Below, in pieces: positions 12,605-24,885 of a DNA stretch of 64,000 nucleotides (positions are counted from its first letter, which is position 1; every line of letters begins with the position of its first letter). The stretch covers positions 13,392,109-13,456,108 of the forward strand of contig NC_088325.1 in assembly GCF_910592395.1 (NCBI RefSeq), read 5' to 3'. This DNA is from Lineus longissimus (Eukaryota; Nemertea; Pilidiophora; Heteronemertea; Lineidae). A model generated the notes under the pieces. It had not been told where the DNA came from. It saw only the letters and a list, made by a program, of their open reading frames with translations, and made no database searches. The position numbers were made by a program, and so were the translations under genes.

Positions 12605-13037
12605 TTTTATAAACAGACCACAAATTGTGCAAAATTCTAAACAAAATTCGAAATTGAATTTGAAAATTTTCAATCGCGTGAACATTTACTGAATATAAAT
12701 TTCAACATTGCCGTCGTGTAGGCAGGTAAACAAACAATTATACACCAAGTCTCAGCCAAGCTCCAAGCACGAAAACTGCACCACAGCACTGTGTGTTCAG
12801 CTCTATTGTCCTGACTCACGATACGAATGTCGTACCCTTTTAAAAAGATTTGCCAAAACACATATACAGTGCAACTAATATTATCAAAACTTCCCTTAAT
12901 TTCACATGCTTCCCTTAATCTCACATGATTTGTTTTATAACGTTGGAAATACTTTTTAACCCCTTGAACCCTACAAACCCTACACTCGAGTGTGGTCTGT
13001 AACCTTAGAAATCCAAATTGTGTGGTGTTTTTTTATA

Positions 13038-13204
13038 CAGAGTGGAACCTCCCTTAGCGGACACCTCTGTATTGAGGACACCTTCTCTATTGTGGTCACT
13101 GCATTTGGTACCAGATTGAAATGGACTTCTCTAATCAGGACACCTCTCAATTAGGGACAGTATTTGCAAGTCCTAAGAGTGTCCTTAATAGAGAGGTTCT
13201 GCTG
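13038..13204. mobile_element. pogo/Tigger-like MITE
   Basis: Terminal inverted repeats of the CAG(T)GGAACCTC type start after TA: CAGAGTGGAACCTCCC at the left and GAGAGGTTCTGCTG at the right. The internal repeated phrase is GGACACCTCT. The same family occurs at 47.94 kb. Confidence 0.6.
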
Positions 13205-13213
13205 AACATTGCA

Positions 13214-13219
13214 TTTAAT
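13214..13219 (-). promoter_or_regulatory. Candidate variant poly(A) signal ATTAAA close to the anchor-4 stop
   Basis: TTTAAT on the plus strand, 46 bp past the TGA. If used, the 3' UTR is very short and excludes the fold-back element at 12.4-12.6 kb. Confidence 0.25.
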
Positions 13220-13264
13220 TTCGGACTTCGGCTGCTTTTGAAGTCCAAAAAGTCGCATCGATTA

Positions 13265-13434
13265 TCATTTTACATCCACTAATGAAACTCCTACAGGCTT
13301 GATGCCCATCTTCGTCCAGCAAACCTTCTTGGTGATTTTCAGTATGACGATTATGAGTACGAGTATGACGATGACGCCCAGGAATGCACCAATCACGATG
13401 GCGGAGATGATGGCTGCTGATAGCTTTGGGAAGA
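13265..13434 (-). CDS. Terminal exon, membrane anchor 4: TM helix with KVCW tail
   Basis: The acceptor CGTCTTTTTCAG is followed by TC TTC CCA AAG (phase 1). It has 55 codons and a TGA stop. After FPKLS, residues 6-31 form a long hydrophobic helix (AAIISAIVIGAFLGVIVILV, then LIIVIL). The cytoplasmic tail begins KITKKVCWTK, with a cysteine near the membrane that could be lipidated, and ends VSLVDVK. The tail sequence differs entirely from anchors 2 and 3. An A-rich (on this strand) 134-bp tandem repeat lies about 100 bp upstream in the intron. A longer ORF reading through the acceptor into that repeat is an artefact. It is the most 3' anchor seen. Confidence 0.68.
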
Positions 13435-13535
13435 CTGAAAAAGACGAGAGATCGATCGATAAAAAGGCAGGATATAAAGTGACTATGGCCACTGATTGTT
13501 TGGTGAGACAACCAGAGGACATCCAGAGCAATGTT

Positions 13536-13875
13536 AAATCCAAATTTTTTTTTCACTTTGTTTTTTTTCTGCTCAAAATGAAGCAGCGTCATCAGTCCCA
13601 AAACTTTTTGGACTTTGAAAAAAAATTGTGAAATTTTTTTTTTGAACTGCAAAAAAGATGAAAAAATTTCTAAATCCAAATCTTTTTTTAAAGTTGTTTT
13701 TTTCTGCTCAAAATGACGCAACATCATCAGTCTCAAAACTTTTTGGACTTTGAAAATTTTTGTAAACATTTTTTTTGAACTGACAGAAAGATGAAAAAAT
13801 TTCTGAGTCCAAATATTTTTTTCACTTGTTTTTTTTCTGCTCAAAATGAAGAAACATCATCAGCCCCAAAAATTT
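13536..13875. repeat. About 134-bp T-rich tandem repeat, 2.5 copies
   Basis: Each copy has CTGCTCAAAATGA.G, AACATCATCAG and TTTTTGGACTTTGAAAA phrases. It lies in the intron just 5' (minus strand) of the anchor-4 exon and creates a false 209-codon ORF there. Confidence 0.8.
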
Positions 13876-13939
13876 TGGCTTTGAAAATTTGTCAGAATTT
13901 TGAACTTATGAATAAGTTCAACAAATTCGGCGGGAAAAC

Positions 13940-14049
13940 CTAATTATGCATTTTGACCCCGGATTTTCAACTTCACTAACGCGACTACCCCGGTAACGTG
14001 ACCATTCAACCTCGGTCCCATGAGTGGTCTCGTTCCCGGGGTTCCACTG
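13940..14049. mobile_element. Right end of another pogo-like element
   Basis: The sequence TTCCCGGGGTTCCACTG followed by TA has the terminal motif of a pogo/Tigger-type element (complement CAGTGGAACCCCGGG). No matching left end was identified, so this is a half element. Confidence 0.4.
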
Positions 14050-14165
14050 TACAACATTTTAGTTCTCAAGGGACGAGAAGGTTTTGAAAACTACCACCAT
14101 GTTACAACACGGGAAAGCTCACAACAAAGTTTAGACGGAAAATCTACCACCTAGGTTAGACAACG

Positions 14166-14171
14166 TTTATT
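14166..14171 (-). promoter_or_regulatory. Candidate poly(A) signal AATAAA for anchor 3
   Basis: TTTATT on the plus strand, between anchors 3 and 4, about 870 bp past the TGA. It would let the anchor-3 transcript end before the anchor-4 exon. Confidence 0.35.
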
Positions 14172-14421
14172 GGCGAAGAAGGGAAAACTTATGATGAATA
14201 CCATAAATGAGAAAATAACTTGACATGCGATTCGGAGCACAGCTTTGCAGCGTGGTGGCACTCTCTTGAAAGGAATACCGCACAAAGGATAGACATTAGC
14301 GCCATCTATCAAATGAACCATGCACTAATAGTATAGTTATGTCATTTGTGTTCTAAGCACTTGATATACACTACCAATGCACAGTTCTCATGATAGATGG
14401 TGACACCATCTATCTGCTCCT

Positions 14422-14627
14422 TCAACAACAAACTTGACTTGGGACTACCTTAAAAGCATGTCAAGTTCTTTTGCCTTGGAAGGAGTGAAAAATAGAAAGA
14501 TGTGCACATGTTTACAGTGAGAAACGTCAACAACAAACTTGACTTGGGACTAGCTTAGCATGTCAAGTTCTCTTGCCTTGGAAGGAGTGAAAAATAGAAA
14601 GATGTGCACATGTTTACAGTGAGAAAG
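14422..14627. repeat. About 105-bp tandem duplication
   Basis: Two nearly identical copies begin TCAACAACAAACTTGACTTG and end ACATGTTTACAGTGAGAAA; the second lacks a 4-bp AAAA stretch. Confidence 0.9.
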
Positions 14628-15036
14628 TTTGTTAGGTTGTCTTTAAAAGCATACTTAAAACTTCAGAGTGAGGTGAATTAACCCTTTTACAGTGAATAAC
14701 ATATCATAGCATAACCTGCAGGGGTGCACTTACGGTAGAGTTACTTGACGAAAACGTCCTTTTTCAACTTTCAACGAGGGGTCGTGGGAATTACTGCAGG
14801 TTGTGAGGTAAATTTTGGAGAATCACTGTTTGTTTGTCTTTGTGGCCTTGGGCAGGGAACTTAACCCTACAGCTACAAAACCAATCTGGTTCCCTTTTCA
14901 AATGCTTCTTTGAGCTATCTTTTCAAATTGTGTTATATCCTTATAACTATGTCTCTATTGACTCTACAAGGCAGCCGCTGAGCAGATTATGCGACAGTAA
15001 AGGGTTAAGAAAAGTGCTAAAAAGCTTCACCAAAAA

Positions 15037-15191
15037 TCATCTAAAAAAACTCACTCTTTTTCTTTTTTTACGTATTCGACGCACGACAATGACGATTAAA
15101 ATTATGATTACTATGACGACCATAACGGGTACTAGCACTGCGGCTACAGTGCTACCTATGGCCATTATGGGTTGAGGTGGACCGGGGGTGA
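15037..15191 (-). CDS. Terminal exon, membrane anchor 3: TM helix with polybasic tail
   Basis: The acceptor CTTTCTTTGCAG is followed by TC ACC CCC GGT (phase 1). It has 50 codons and a TGA stop. Residues 1-14 are Pro-rich (TPGPPQPIMAIGST). Residues 15-36 are a very hydrophobic beta-branched helix (VAAVLVPVMVVIVIIILIVI, then VV). It is followed at once by RRIRKKRKR, a strong cytoplasmic stop-transfer or lipid-binding patch, and VSFFR. A GTGAGT donor lies within the tail after the basic run (codons GTG AGT), so an alternative form could splice on in phase 0 instead of stopping at TGA. An AATAAA lies about 870 bp downstream. Confidence 0.68.
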
Positions 15192-15566
15192 CTGCAAAGA
15201 AAGATAAGTCGTAAACAATTAGATAAAGAACTTTGGTGAAGATGGTTTCATGGAAATTTTCTGTAATTTCAAAGAATTTAGAAGCATATTACATGAATAG
15301 GTTCTTTATCTATAAGAAGATACCAATAAGAACATAATTGAGATCAACTTTTTTCTGTACGATCTTCTGTAATCAAGAAAAGGTAATATAATTTACAAGC
15401 GAGTCGATTAGCGACAAATTCCAGCATGTCATCATATCTTAGTGCATCACTTTGTTGCCAGGTGACAGCATCAGTATGCCACGTTATTGCGTCTCAACAG
15501 GGGGCTAAAGTTCGAGAAACTTCTCAAAGGCTGCAGCACCAATGTTCAATCAATAGACAGTGGCTG

Positions 15567-15675
15567 ATATTTATAAAAGACTAGTAAATGCTTTTACTTT
15601 AAACTTCATGTACATTTACACTAGCCATCTCTGTAGAAAACTGTAGTAAAAGCATTTACTAGTCTTTATAAATAT
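15567..15675. mobile_element. Small palindromic MITE
   Basis: About 31 bp at each end (ATATTTATAAAAGACTAGTA to its complement AGTAAAAGCATTTACTAGTC) form an inverted repeat around about 45 bp of unrelated sequence. It has AT-rich ends and no coding. Confidence 0.6.
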
Positions 15676-16699
15676 TACCCAGTGTCTAGTTGAGTCAAAG
15701 GAATTGATATCCAACTGGCCAAATTAAGATTTTTACAGAAATGGCTCCCTACAACAAAGGCAAGATCATCATTTGTGAATCAATCAATTATGGATCACAA
15801 ATCAAATCTGCTGACTCATCACATTCTATCGACATCGTCATCATGTCGTAACATCACTACGATAATTAGTAACTGACCTTTCTCAGGATAACGAACATCA
15901 CTGAATTAATCAACGTCTATGCCTTCTCTTAATAATGAATTGATTTGAAGTTAGTCTCAGGATAGAGCCAGATTTTGCCATCGATACAATCGAGTGATCA
16001 GAAGACAAAATTGCTAATTGCTAATTGGACGATGAAGTTACTTGATGAAGACACCTGATTCAATCTTAGCACCAATCGATGCATAATCACTCATAAACCG
16101 ATTGAGTTTAGCACAGCCTCTGAAGAAGGGTAGGATGGTAGCTGCCCAAAGTTCTTATACCTCTCATCCATGGGTTTGTGTGCAGGGCAGAGACAGGAAC
16201 ATTTACCTCGGATTTCTGCAGGATGGAGACCCTCCTGAGCAAAATTGAAGCAAATACACCCAAACCAAAAACAGACTTGACTCGCATACCTCATGCAAGG
16301 TCCTCCAGGATAGCATTATCCGAGCACTTAATTTAATTGGACAAGGTGTGGCGTGAATTGATAATCAAGATTGCATCACCCAGCAAAATGGATACCAGGA
16401 AAACTGTGATCACCGAGAGATGTTCCTTCCCATGATGCACGGGTGGCTGACCAATCATAAAGGTTTATGAAGCGTAAGAAATCTGCTGGGTTAATCTCAT
16501 CCGTGGTTTTGGATGATTATTCTATCCCATTGTTTATGGCTGCATCAGCAGACGCCGGAACCAATGCTAAAGGACATTTAACCCAATCGGTAAATTCCAT
16601 ATGAACAGGGGTGTACTTTATATCGTAGGTTTCAGTGATTCAACTCGCTGTTCGCGGGTCGCTTATGCGAGAGAGGTTGCACAAGGTCCTCCAAGGCAT

Positions 16700-16971
16700 C
16701 CTTAGAAGGAAAGTCTCCGAGCCATATCAAAGCATTCTGGCCGACCTTCATGCCAGTGACCTTGAATCCTTAGAAGGAAAGTCTCCAAGCCATATCAAAG
16801 CATTCTGGCCGACCTTCATGCCAGTGACCTTGAATCCTTCGAAGGAAAGTCTCCAAGCCATATCAAAGCATTCTGGCCGACCTTCATGCCAGTGACCTTG
16901 AATCCTTAGAAGGAAAGTCTCCAAGCCATATCAAAGCATTCTTGCCGACCTTCATGCCAGTGACCCTGAAC
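16700..16971. repeat. 68-bp minisatellite, 4 copies
   Basis: The unit is CCTTAGAAGGAAAGTCTCCA, then AGCCATATCAAAGCATTCTG, then GCCGACCTTCATGCCAGTGA. The copies are almost identical. Confidence 0.95.
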
Positions 16972-18875
16972 TCTATTGGCCATGAGCACCAATTCCTATT
17001 ACCGCAAACCATAGACCGCCGCAAAAATCTATTGAAACGCTAAGATTAGGATGCAGGCCACGCAGCAGCATCAACGAAATCACACAACATAATTGCTCCC
17101 AGGGGTCCTCCTTAATACGAAATCAACAAACCGTAATGGACTTCCCGGATAGCTGGTTACGTAAACCTTGGATAGGAGACATTACGTTATGAGTCATACT
17201 CCGTGTTCGTGATGAAGCAAGTCTGTAAAATTAATCACGATTTGCTGAGGTAGTTTGAGCCATCTTTGTTTGAGATGTCTCCCTTGATGTTCATTTCTGG
17301 CGGCAATCCTGATTCATGATAATTATTAGGTGTCGGTTGAAAGAGTGATGGACAATTGGTTCAACAGGCCAATTCGTCTCTGGTTGGCACTGTGAAGTTA
17401 GAATGGATTGTGGAATGGCCTGAGGCCATACCGACAGCTAGACTGGGATGATTCCCAATTGTCTCAAGAGGACCTCTCAGACTTCAGCTTAGGTAGACAA
17501 TTGGACACAGATTAATGAAAATGTTTGGGAAGAATTCGTAGACAGGTAGAATTTGGAATCGGACAAGTTTCCAAAAACAGAGCTGCAAGGTTGTTTCACC
17601 ATGATGAGTCATTGCACAGCACGCAAAGTTCCTGATCACCTGAGGAGATCGCATAAAATGGACAATGGCCGTGTCCGCAGACACAGACTGACAATTAAGG
17701 GATTGATTAGCTTCATCTGTTTCACAAGACGATCCGAGTGACCTGTATTCAATCAAGGGAATGAATCACCTTGACCATAAACTGAAACGGCCTTCGCTTT
17801 TCTGTCTTTTATGCGGACATTCACATGGCCGCCCAAGGTTCAGACAGAGGCACCATCAAACGGCTAATTACAAGTATCAAAGGCAAGGGACCAAAAGGCA
17901 AAGGTTCACAACCTTGCCATGGATATAAATCACCAGGATGAATCATTCCACAAAGACCACTGACCACATCGGACAATAGCGCACAAAGGGATGGCGAGTT
18001 GAACAAGTAACTAATTGCCTTTCTGACAATACGGACATTTCCAAAATCTATCGATCCCATCCAGTCATCTCCAGCCTTGATGCGTTAAAGACAAATAAAA
18101 ATCCTGACCATGAATTCTAATGAAGCTCATCATACAATTACATCCGTTCACATTGATATCCTATTTTCTCTCTGTGTGCCCGTAACGAATCATTCCCAGT
18201 GGTCCCCATTGCAATTATGGCACTCTTTGACTAGAAAATAAGAAGGAAATGAATAAGGGGTCGGAGATATTCGAGTTACATGCCTAAAAAGCTGCGTCGA
18301 ACATAATGCTTTTACCCTTTTCGGCCCAAAACCAGGATCGTTCAGATTCATTCCGAGAGGGGAATTTTGTGTAGAAAGGTTCTCTTCTTTATCAGTGTAT
18401 CAGATACTTCAAATGACTTCCAGCATGTTCTAGGAATCACATCTACTTGGAACTACATCAGAGATCGAGGAGACAAACTGACGCAACAGTTTCCAGCGTG
18501 TTTTACATCCTTCACCCCAACATCCTTCAAACGACCTTCCAAGAATACACAGAAAAACTGATATGACTAATTATCTACACCCTCAGACTTCCCAGGAATA
18601 CACCTAGCATAAATTCTCCACCCTTTCAGCCTCAAGGTAATAATCGTGAACTTGGATCCCTTGAACACCTGTGATTATCCAGATTTAGCCTGACATTTTG
18701 ACCTCTAATTGTTTGCCAGGTACCCCTATTGTTGTATGCCCAATCTACAGGGGTAGCCTGGAGACTTCAAACCTCCCACCGTCTGATTTCCGTGACAGTC
18801 ACAACAGATGTGTGTCAAAGTCTCTTGTTGCATTGCAGCTTCACTGTCTCTGGCAGAATCCATCTGTAAATGTCT

Positions 18876-19130
18876 CATACATACATACATACATACAAAT
18901 AGCATTTATATAGCGCAAAATCCAATTAGAAAAATTGCTCAGCTGCACTTAACAAAAACACTGTTCAAATAGTTTGGTTTTTAATCTTCTTTTGAACTCG
19001 CTGACGGTGGAGCTGTTGCGGGTGTTAGTGTCCAGCGAGTTCCATAATTTGCTGGCATAAACTGTAAAGCTTCTGCAACCAAATGTCTCAAGGCGATACC
19101 TGGGAGTCACCAACAGTCTCATAAACTAAT
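18876..19130 (-). mobile_element. 5'-truncated non-LTR retrotransposon 3' end
   Basis: On the minus strand the frame reads PRYRLETFGCRSFTVYASKL followed by WNSLDTNTRNSSTVSEFKRR and a TAA at 18949-18951. This is the same C-terminal pattern (WN.L and FKRRLK) as the copy at 51.7-52.1 kb, but clearly diverged. The 3' tail has a GCGCTATATAAATGCTA-type motif and a (TATG)n microsatellite. Confidence 0.75.
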
Positions 19131-19883
19131 CAAACCACAAGCAAAATATCTCCTTAGCGTGGGCTGTAGTTACCCAAGTCAACTGGTCAAACAGCTTGGA
19201 GCAAAAGCAGTCGATGGACCAAGAAGATCTAGGTCACAACCAGAACACCAGGTGTCAGCAAAGGGCTTGTGGAGATCATGCCAAATCCACAAGTGTCTGA
19301 CTAATTCAAGTTTGAGCCACACCCTTGCTGGCAGGAAGAGGCAGGGTCCTGGATATGCTTTTCCACTGTGAAGACTGTCGGGAAATAATCTATGAAGGAT
19401 CTAAGAAAGTTTATAAGGAGCACACATGGAACTTGCCAAATCACCAATGCATGTGCCATGGAAATTTGAACAAAATTGTACACTTTTGAACAAAAAAGTT
19501 GTTCAGAATGATAATGAAAGACGCAATACATTGTTAATTAAAAATCGTTTATTCTTCAAATAATTCCAGAACATCTATCATACATGTACATGAACATCCA
19601 ATGTGCCAGAGCACAGAGCAGAATTACAAACCATAGTGTTTATCATCTTTGACCCGTCACAGGCAATACCAGAAAATGTCATAAAATGCACAATTTGATT
19701 CCCTTTTAGGACCCTTCTATCAAATTGCAGTAAAAGCGTCTTACCCAAGGTTATAATTATGCTCTGTTTACATCTATGAAACCTTGGCAACTTAGTTGCA
19801 TTCCCTAGAAGCTATTTATACACTTATTTTAAAATCATTAAAATGCAAAAAGGGTATGCAAGTTCAAGATTATACAAACACAA

Positions 19884-20064
19884 TGACCTTGCCTTAGAAG
19901 TCATACAATGACCTTGCTTTAGAGGTCATACAATGACCTTGGTTGTCTGACCAACAGATAGCATACAATGACCTTAGGTACATAAAAGCTGCCTGCTAAC
20001 GACCTTGTTTTCAAGGTCAGTCACACTTGCAACGACCTTGAAAATAAAACAGCCTTGACCTTAC
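19884..20064. repeat. Cluster of TGACCTTG motifs (degenerate 25-30-bp repeat)
   Basis: TGACCTTG or a one-base variant occurs at 19884, 19909, 19934, 19969, 20000, 20033 and 20057, and TCAAGGTCA in the opposite orientation at 20011. TCAAGGTCA is the extended half-site bound by ERR, SF-1 and FTZ-F1 nuclear receptors. It may be a minisatellite in which the motif is incidental. Confidence 0.6.
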
Positions 20065-20168
20065 AACTAGCTACACTAAAGCCACCATTGTAGAGTACAA
20101 CATTAACTCACGATAACCAGATTCACAGACAACAAAGCTAAGCATGTTTTGGTTTATTTATAAAATGC

Positions 20169-20182
20169 ATTGCCATGGCAAC
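20169..20182. promoter_or_regulatory. X-box-like palindrome ATTGCCATGGCAAC
   Basis: Matches the RFX-type X-box (GTTGCC, 0-3 bp, GGCAAC) except for one base. Confidence 0.3.
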
Positions 20183-20524
20183 AGTCACCATCGCAGCATT
20201 AGACAAGAGTGCTGCTGAATATACATGAAAGCGTACAAAATCATCATAAACAAAATATACAAGTATGTACATTTCATCAATATTTACGTCTCGAAAAGTG
20301 AAAATGGTAAAACTGGCAGCAATAAACAACCTTCAACTTTAAAACCCATGGGAAAGACAAGTTAGTATTTTACTTTGGGATATACCCCGGCCGCTGCTTT
20401 GTGATTTCAGGTAGCAAGGCCGATTACGTGTTTCTCTTGGAACCTTAGGCAATGCACTTCATTCCATCTGCCAATCTAATTAAAGATTGACCCAACTCAA
20501 CCTGCCCGAATGAAGGGTAATTAA

Positions 20525-20859
20525 AGGGAACTGAAACCGCCAAGCCAGTTCGTATGACCTCGTTTTCATTTCCCGCGTATCGGGTGATCAGAACGAGGCA
20601 TGAATGAAACATGGCGCCTAGCTGTCAATCATTGAGTGACATCACTACTATGGAATTTACTACGAAAACTCTTGAATGAAAGATCGCATGACTCACGTGA
20701 TTCTCACATGATTCTCAATAATAACAAATTGAACTGCGCATGCTCGGGCATTGGGGGCGGAGCTACAAATCTAAACTCGAATAGCACGTTGGAAGTTTGA
20801 CTTTCTCGGGCGGTGAAAGTCGAAAAGTTTAATAAATCGCTCGGCGGTTCCAGTTCCCT
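20525..20859. mobile_element. TTAA-flanked (piggyBac-type) MITE, copy 1
   Basis: A 335-bp element is bounded by TTAA on both sides (20521-20524 and 20860-20863). Its terminal inverted repeats are AGGGAACTGAAACCGCC and GGCGGTTCCAGTTCCCT, with one mismatch. Nearly identical in length and sequence to the 47.3 kb copy. A TTAA target duplication is the signature of piggyBac-type cut-and-paste elements. Confidence 0.8.
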
Positions 20860-21732
20860 TTAACTTCATGTCTAATTTACAGACAGAAGCAGCAGATACT
20901 GATTTCAAAACTCGATCAAGTGCTGGCTCATCCAGTATTCCCACAACTAGTTAGCCTTGGCAAAACCATTTTGGCTAAAACTTGAAATCATACAGCAATA
21001 GCATTCCGCGAAGTTACCATTTATAGCTCACAAGGTCATTTGCATAAGATATTGATGACGTTTTAGTCACGTGACAGTCGGACATCGACACTTATTTCTA
21101 CGCATTTGAGCTTATTTCAAAGTCAATTACTTTTGACCCTGCATTGTTTTTAGCATGAATGATACCATAGAGTCAGAGAGAGAAATATTCAGAACAATTA
21201 TGTAGTATTTCCAACACTCGGACATGTGCCAGATTGAATCTAACTGCCCTAGTTAGAAAGCCTGAATCCATTACGAAACCGCATGTTTGTCCGACATTGC
21301 CTGTAATTCAGCGATGGAGAAATAGAGGGCAGCAGCTGCAGTGACGTCATCTTCGCGGAATGCTATTAGAACTTTTTCAAACCAAAGTGATTGCCAATTT
21401 CAATGGTGGGAGTCAGATGTTTGTTTTTCAGAGAACAGATCCCAACCTTTGAAATCGGTATTCATTTCAATTTGAAGGAGGTCTTATTGCTTTAGGATTT
21501 CAAGTTCTAACCGAAATGGCTATGCCTATGGTCAACTCTGGAGTAAGTGTTCTGAAACTACTTTTTTCTGATGCCAGCACAACACGTTTAATTCCCACGG
21601 GTGCAATTAACATTGAAACAATGTTATTTAAAACTAACAAACATTGTCAACAAGCTGTGATAACATCGGAAACGATGATTCCATCCACAGATTTAAAAGA
21701 CTCGCCTCGACAGAGACAATTTCACGACATTA

Positions 21733-21803
21733 GTATTTCAGACATTTGTACCGGTATTTCAGACATCTGTACCAGTATTTCAGACATCTGTACCGGTATT
21801 TCA
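21733..21803 (+). repeat. 21-bp repeat, about 3.4 copies
   Basis: GTATTTCAGACATCTGTACC repeats in register. Because 21 is a multiple of three it yields an ISDICTG/ISDICTS heptad in one plus-strand frame ending in TAA. Confidence 0.85.
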
Positions 21804-23217
21804 TAACAATAACACAAAATCCATGAAGATTCAAGATGTCAATGCTGACATCAGCATATTTCATATTCCACTAAAATGGCAAAACTTATGGAGAACCAGT
21901 TCGAATTTCAGTATTTTACAAACAAATTTAAATTTCAGTAAAACAATGGTTTCAAATGTATTCCTCTCTAAGAAACGCATTCGGTTAAAACTATATTAGC
22001 GCGATCTTTTTAAATATAACTGTTTTAACGCTCCGAATGGAGTTTGAATTCAGCATAAAGGGACTAAAATCTTCTTGACCAGGCAAAAAAATTGGCAAGA
22101 TATAAGTAAGTAGAAACTGGCACATCTAGTAGTTATGGGTGATGAGCGTTAAATATTAGCGAGGCCATGCGCAGATTAACTTTTTCTAATAGAGCAAAGC
22201 TGGATTACGAACTTCATTATCTCATCTGTTTAAATGAAATTTTCAAACGTGAACATGAAATATGCAACATAATTCGATTCCATAGTTTTAACGAGAGTTT
22301 AACTTTTCACTTTGAAGGCATTTAATTCATGCCTTAATACAAAAGTCAGGTACGATTTCAAGAAAGATTTCAAGGCGCCACTGTGCCCAAAGCTTGCATC
22401 AGACTAAGTCTGGCTAGGTTTGATTTGGGCAAGCTCCTCTTATCTACCTCGGATTCACAAGTCACTTCTTGATGTATCGTCAAATAATAAGACAGGGGCT
22501 TAAAGCGTATCATACTAGAGCTACAAATATTATATTTTCGACAAAACAAATTGAACACCAACCATGTCTTTAAGACAAACAAGCTTTACAAAAACATCCT
22601 CAAGCTAAAGATTTCTTCTCACTTGGCATAAACATGATAAATTGGCCGATTCCTTTGAACATATTTTACAAATTTCATGAATAATGATTCCCAATTTCAT
22701 GCAAATAATGTTCATTCCAGAGATTCCCACCAGGGGCAGAGAAGAGTGATATCGGCAGCTATTTTGGTTCTAAACACGTACTAGCACATCAATAGCCCCC
22801 TTCCCGCAGGGAACGACTTCAGTGGCTGATGGATGCTTGCATGTGCAAAACATTATCGTCAATAAATGGCCACCAATACCTTCGTCTCCACACCCCGCTG
22901 AAAATCCCAAACACATGACCAAATATAAGACACCCTTCCAATCATTTCTAGATTCTAAATTTGCATAATCACTGGATCCAAATCGACCCTGAAAATTTCA
23001 ACTAAATATCCGTGCAATTGTCAACAAGCCTTGTCGAAGACCAAGTTGGCCTTGCACAGGGAAAACTCACACAAAATTTCAAACCAAAAATTCGAAACTC
23101 CTTTCATGTACTGATAATTTAAAATGATAAACATGGGGAGAACCATCCTCCCATAGTAGGCCTTTAGGTCGTCACGAGGACCTCCTTATACAAGAACATC
23201 TTAATCTGGGAACTAAT

Positions 23218-23450
23218 CTACACGATGGGTAAAGGTATTGGTTTTAAATACCTTTGCACCACAATAGAAACAAGGCTCTCCCATTACAGTGTCGGAGGGG
23301 TACAATCGGATAAAAATAACTAATGCGGGCCTTACACCCCTCAAAATGAACTTACTTCTGTCTGTTTCCTTTGTATCATCATTTCCTCTCCAGGTAAGCA
23401 CGTATTTTTCTACGGCAACAACCGATACCTTAACCCACCGTGTACACCCC
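23218..23450. mobile_element. Degenerate inverted-repeat element
   Basis: CTACACGATGGGTAAAGGTA at the left and TACCTTAACCCACCGTGTAC at the right are imperfect inverted copies over about 25 bp. The interior contains nothing recognised. Confidence 0.45.
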
Positions 23451-24879
23451 AGGTTTAAAAAGAGGTATGCTGGAGCACTGGTTTCCTTGACGGTGTAAAA
23501 AACAAGACTCTTCTGCTAATAATAATACGTATATTAATATTTCACTGGGAGAAATGGAAGCGACACAGTTTAGTTATAGATTTTTTGTTTTAGCAGTGCA
23601 AATTCAGGGGAAAAAATTTCACCAAGTTTCTGACTAAAAATATACAAGTAAATGACGGATTTCAGGAAGAAAAAATATCTACACAAAAAACACTGGGTCG
23701 CGCTCTTATCAAATCACATTGCCTATGACCCTATATGTATATCTCCAACTCCCTGTGTCTTGCAGAATCGCAAAGAAAGACAAAATAACACAAATGGCTT
23801 GAATATGAATTATGAGAGCATACACATAATCCTATCGGAAGTAATCCCCGAATATTGGCAAAAAGAGTAAAATCATGGAAAAATCTTCCTTGGTCGAGAC
23901 AACTGACACAAATCAAGTCGAACAGGGCATCGATACAAAGTCCCTGATCGATTTAAATCTTATCTGAAGTTGACGGGAACAGTATCATACGTTATTCCAG
24001 TGAACTTCAGATGAAATGAACTAGGCGAACCAGAGAGGCCAAATGACAACATTGTATAATCCAAATGTTATGTCCACAACAGCGTGTCACTTTGTCCTTC
24101 TCCCAGCAAGGGCTCTTGTCACAATGCAACACTTGCTTTAACACCAATAGAACAGGAGTCCCAAACTTGGTGTTTCAACAAGTGTGGACAAAATACCCCA
24201 AAATGTTATCATCGCAAGACAGCGCAAACCTTCTTCAATTCGGAACAGTATATATACTGGAATATGCATCCTATCTCCTCTGAAACGGTCAAAATCTGGT
24301 TAACCTCAAAATCCTGCTGGAGACAAAATCCTCTCTTATCTTACAATGTAAACTTGAATATCAGTTCAACACACCATTTCACTGATGAATTTAAGATATC
24401 TTGCAACTGTGTACTAATCAAGGTGCCCCACATGTAGAACTGTAATATTGACTAATTGACTGACTGATTGATCAGATAAACAACAAGCTCTGCTGCTATC
24501 CAATCGAAGCCATCATTGCCACAAAAACAATTTGATGGCAGCACTGCACTCATTCAATGCAGACCTCATCCCTACAATGGGTAATGCTAGCTATTTTACA
24601 ATGAAACGTTTGCTCGGCCAAGTTGGGATCCAGGCTGCTCGGTCTATACCGGGTGTGGGCCAGGGTCGGGTACGGCACACTGCCCAAACCCTACTCAAGC
24701 GAAAGGGTTGATGAGAGAATGCCATCATACATGTCATATTCCACACAGCATTCATGATATCATGACTTAGTTCAGAGTCGTCAGTTGCCTAATATGCAGC
24801 TATTGATGTAGGTTGTTGGCAGTTATAGTTATTGCATGCGAGATCTATGTTATCAAGAATTACTAAAGACTAGTCTTGA

Positions 24880-24885
24880 TTTATT
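24880..24885 (-). promoter_or_regulatory. Candidate poly(A) signal AATAAA for anchor 2
   Basis: TTTATT on the plus strand, about 600 bp past the stop codon of the 25.5 kb exon. I saw no closer AATAAA. Assignment is by position only. Confidence 0.3.

Noticed and set aside
13215-13844. 209-codon minus-strand ORF, the longest in the window
   Set aside because: It is another frame running through a T-rich tandem repeat and across the anchor-4 exon. The anchor-4 frame with its acceptor explains the coding signal.
23343-23393. Signal-peptide-like first exon (MNLLLSVSFVSSFPLQ) before GTAAGC
   Set aside because: Falls inside a degenerate inverted-repeat element, and no downstream plus-strand exon was found.
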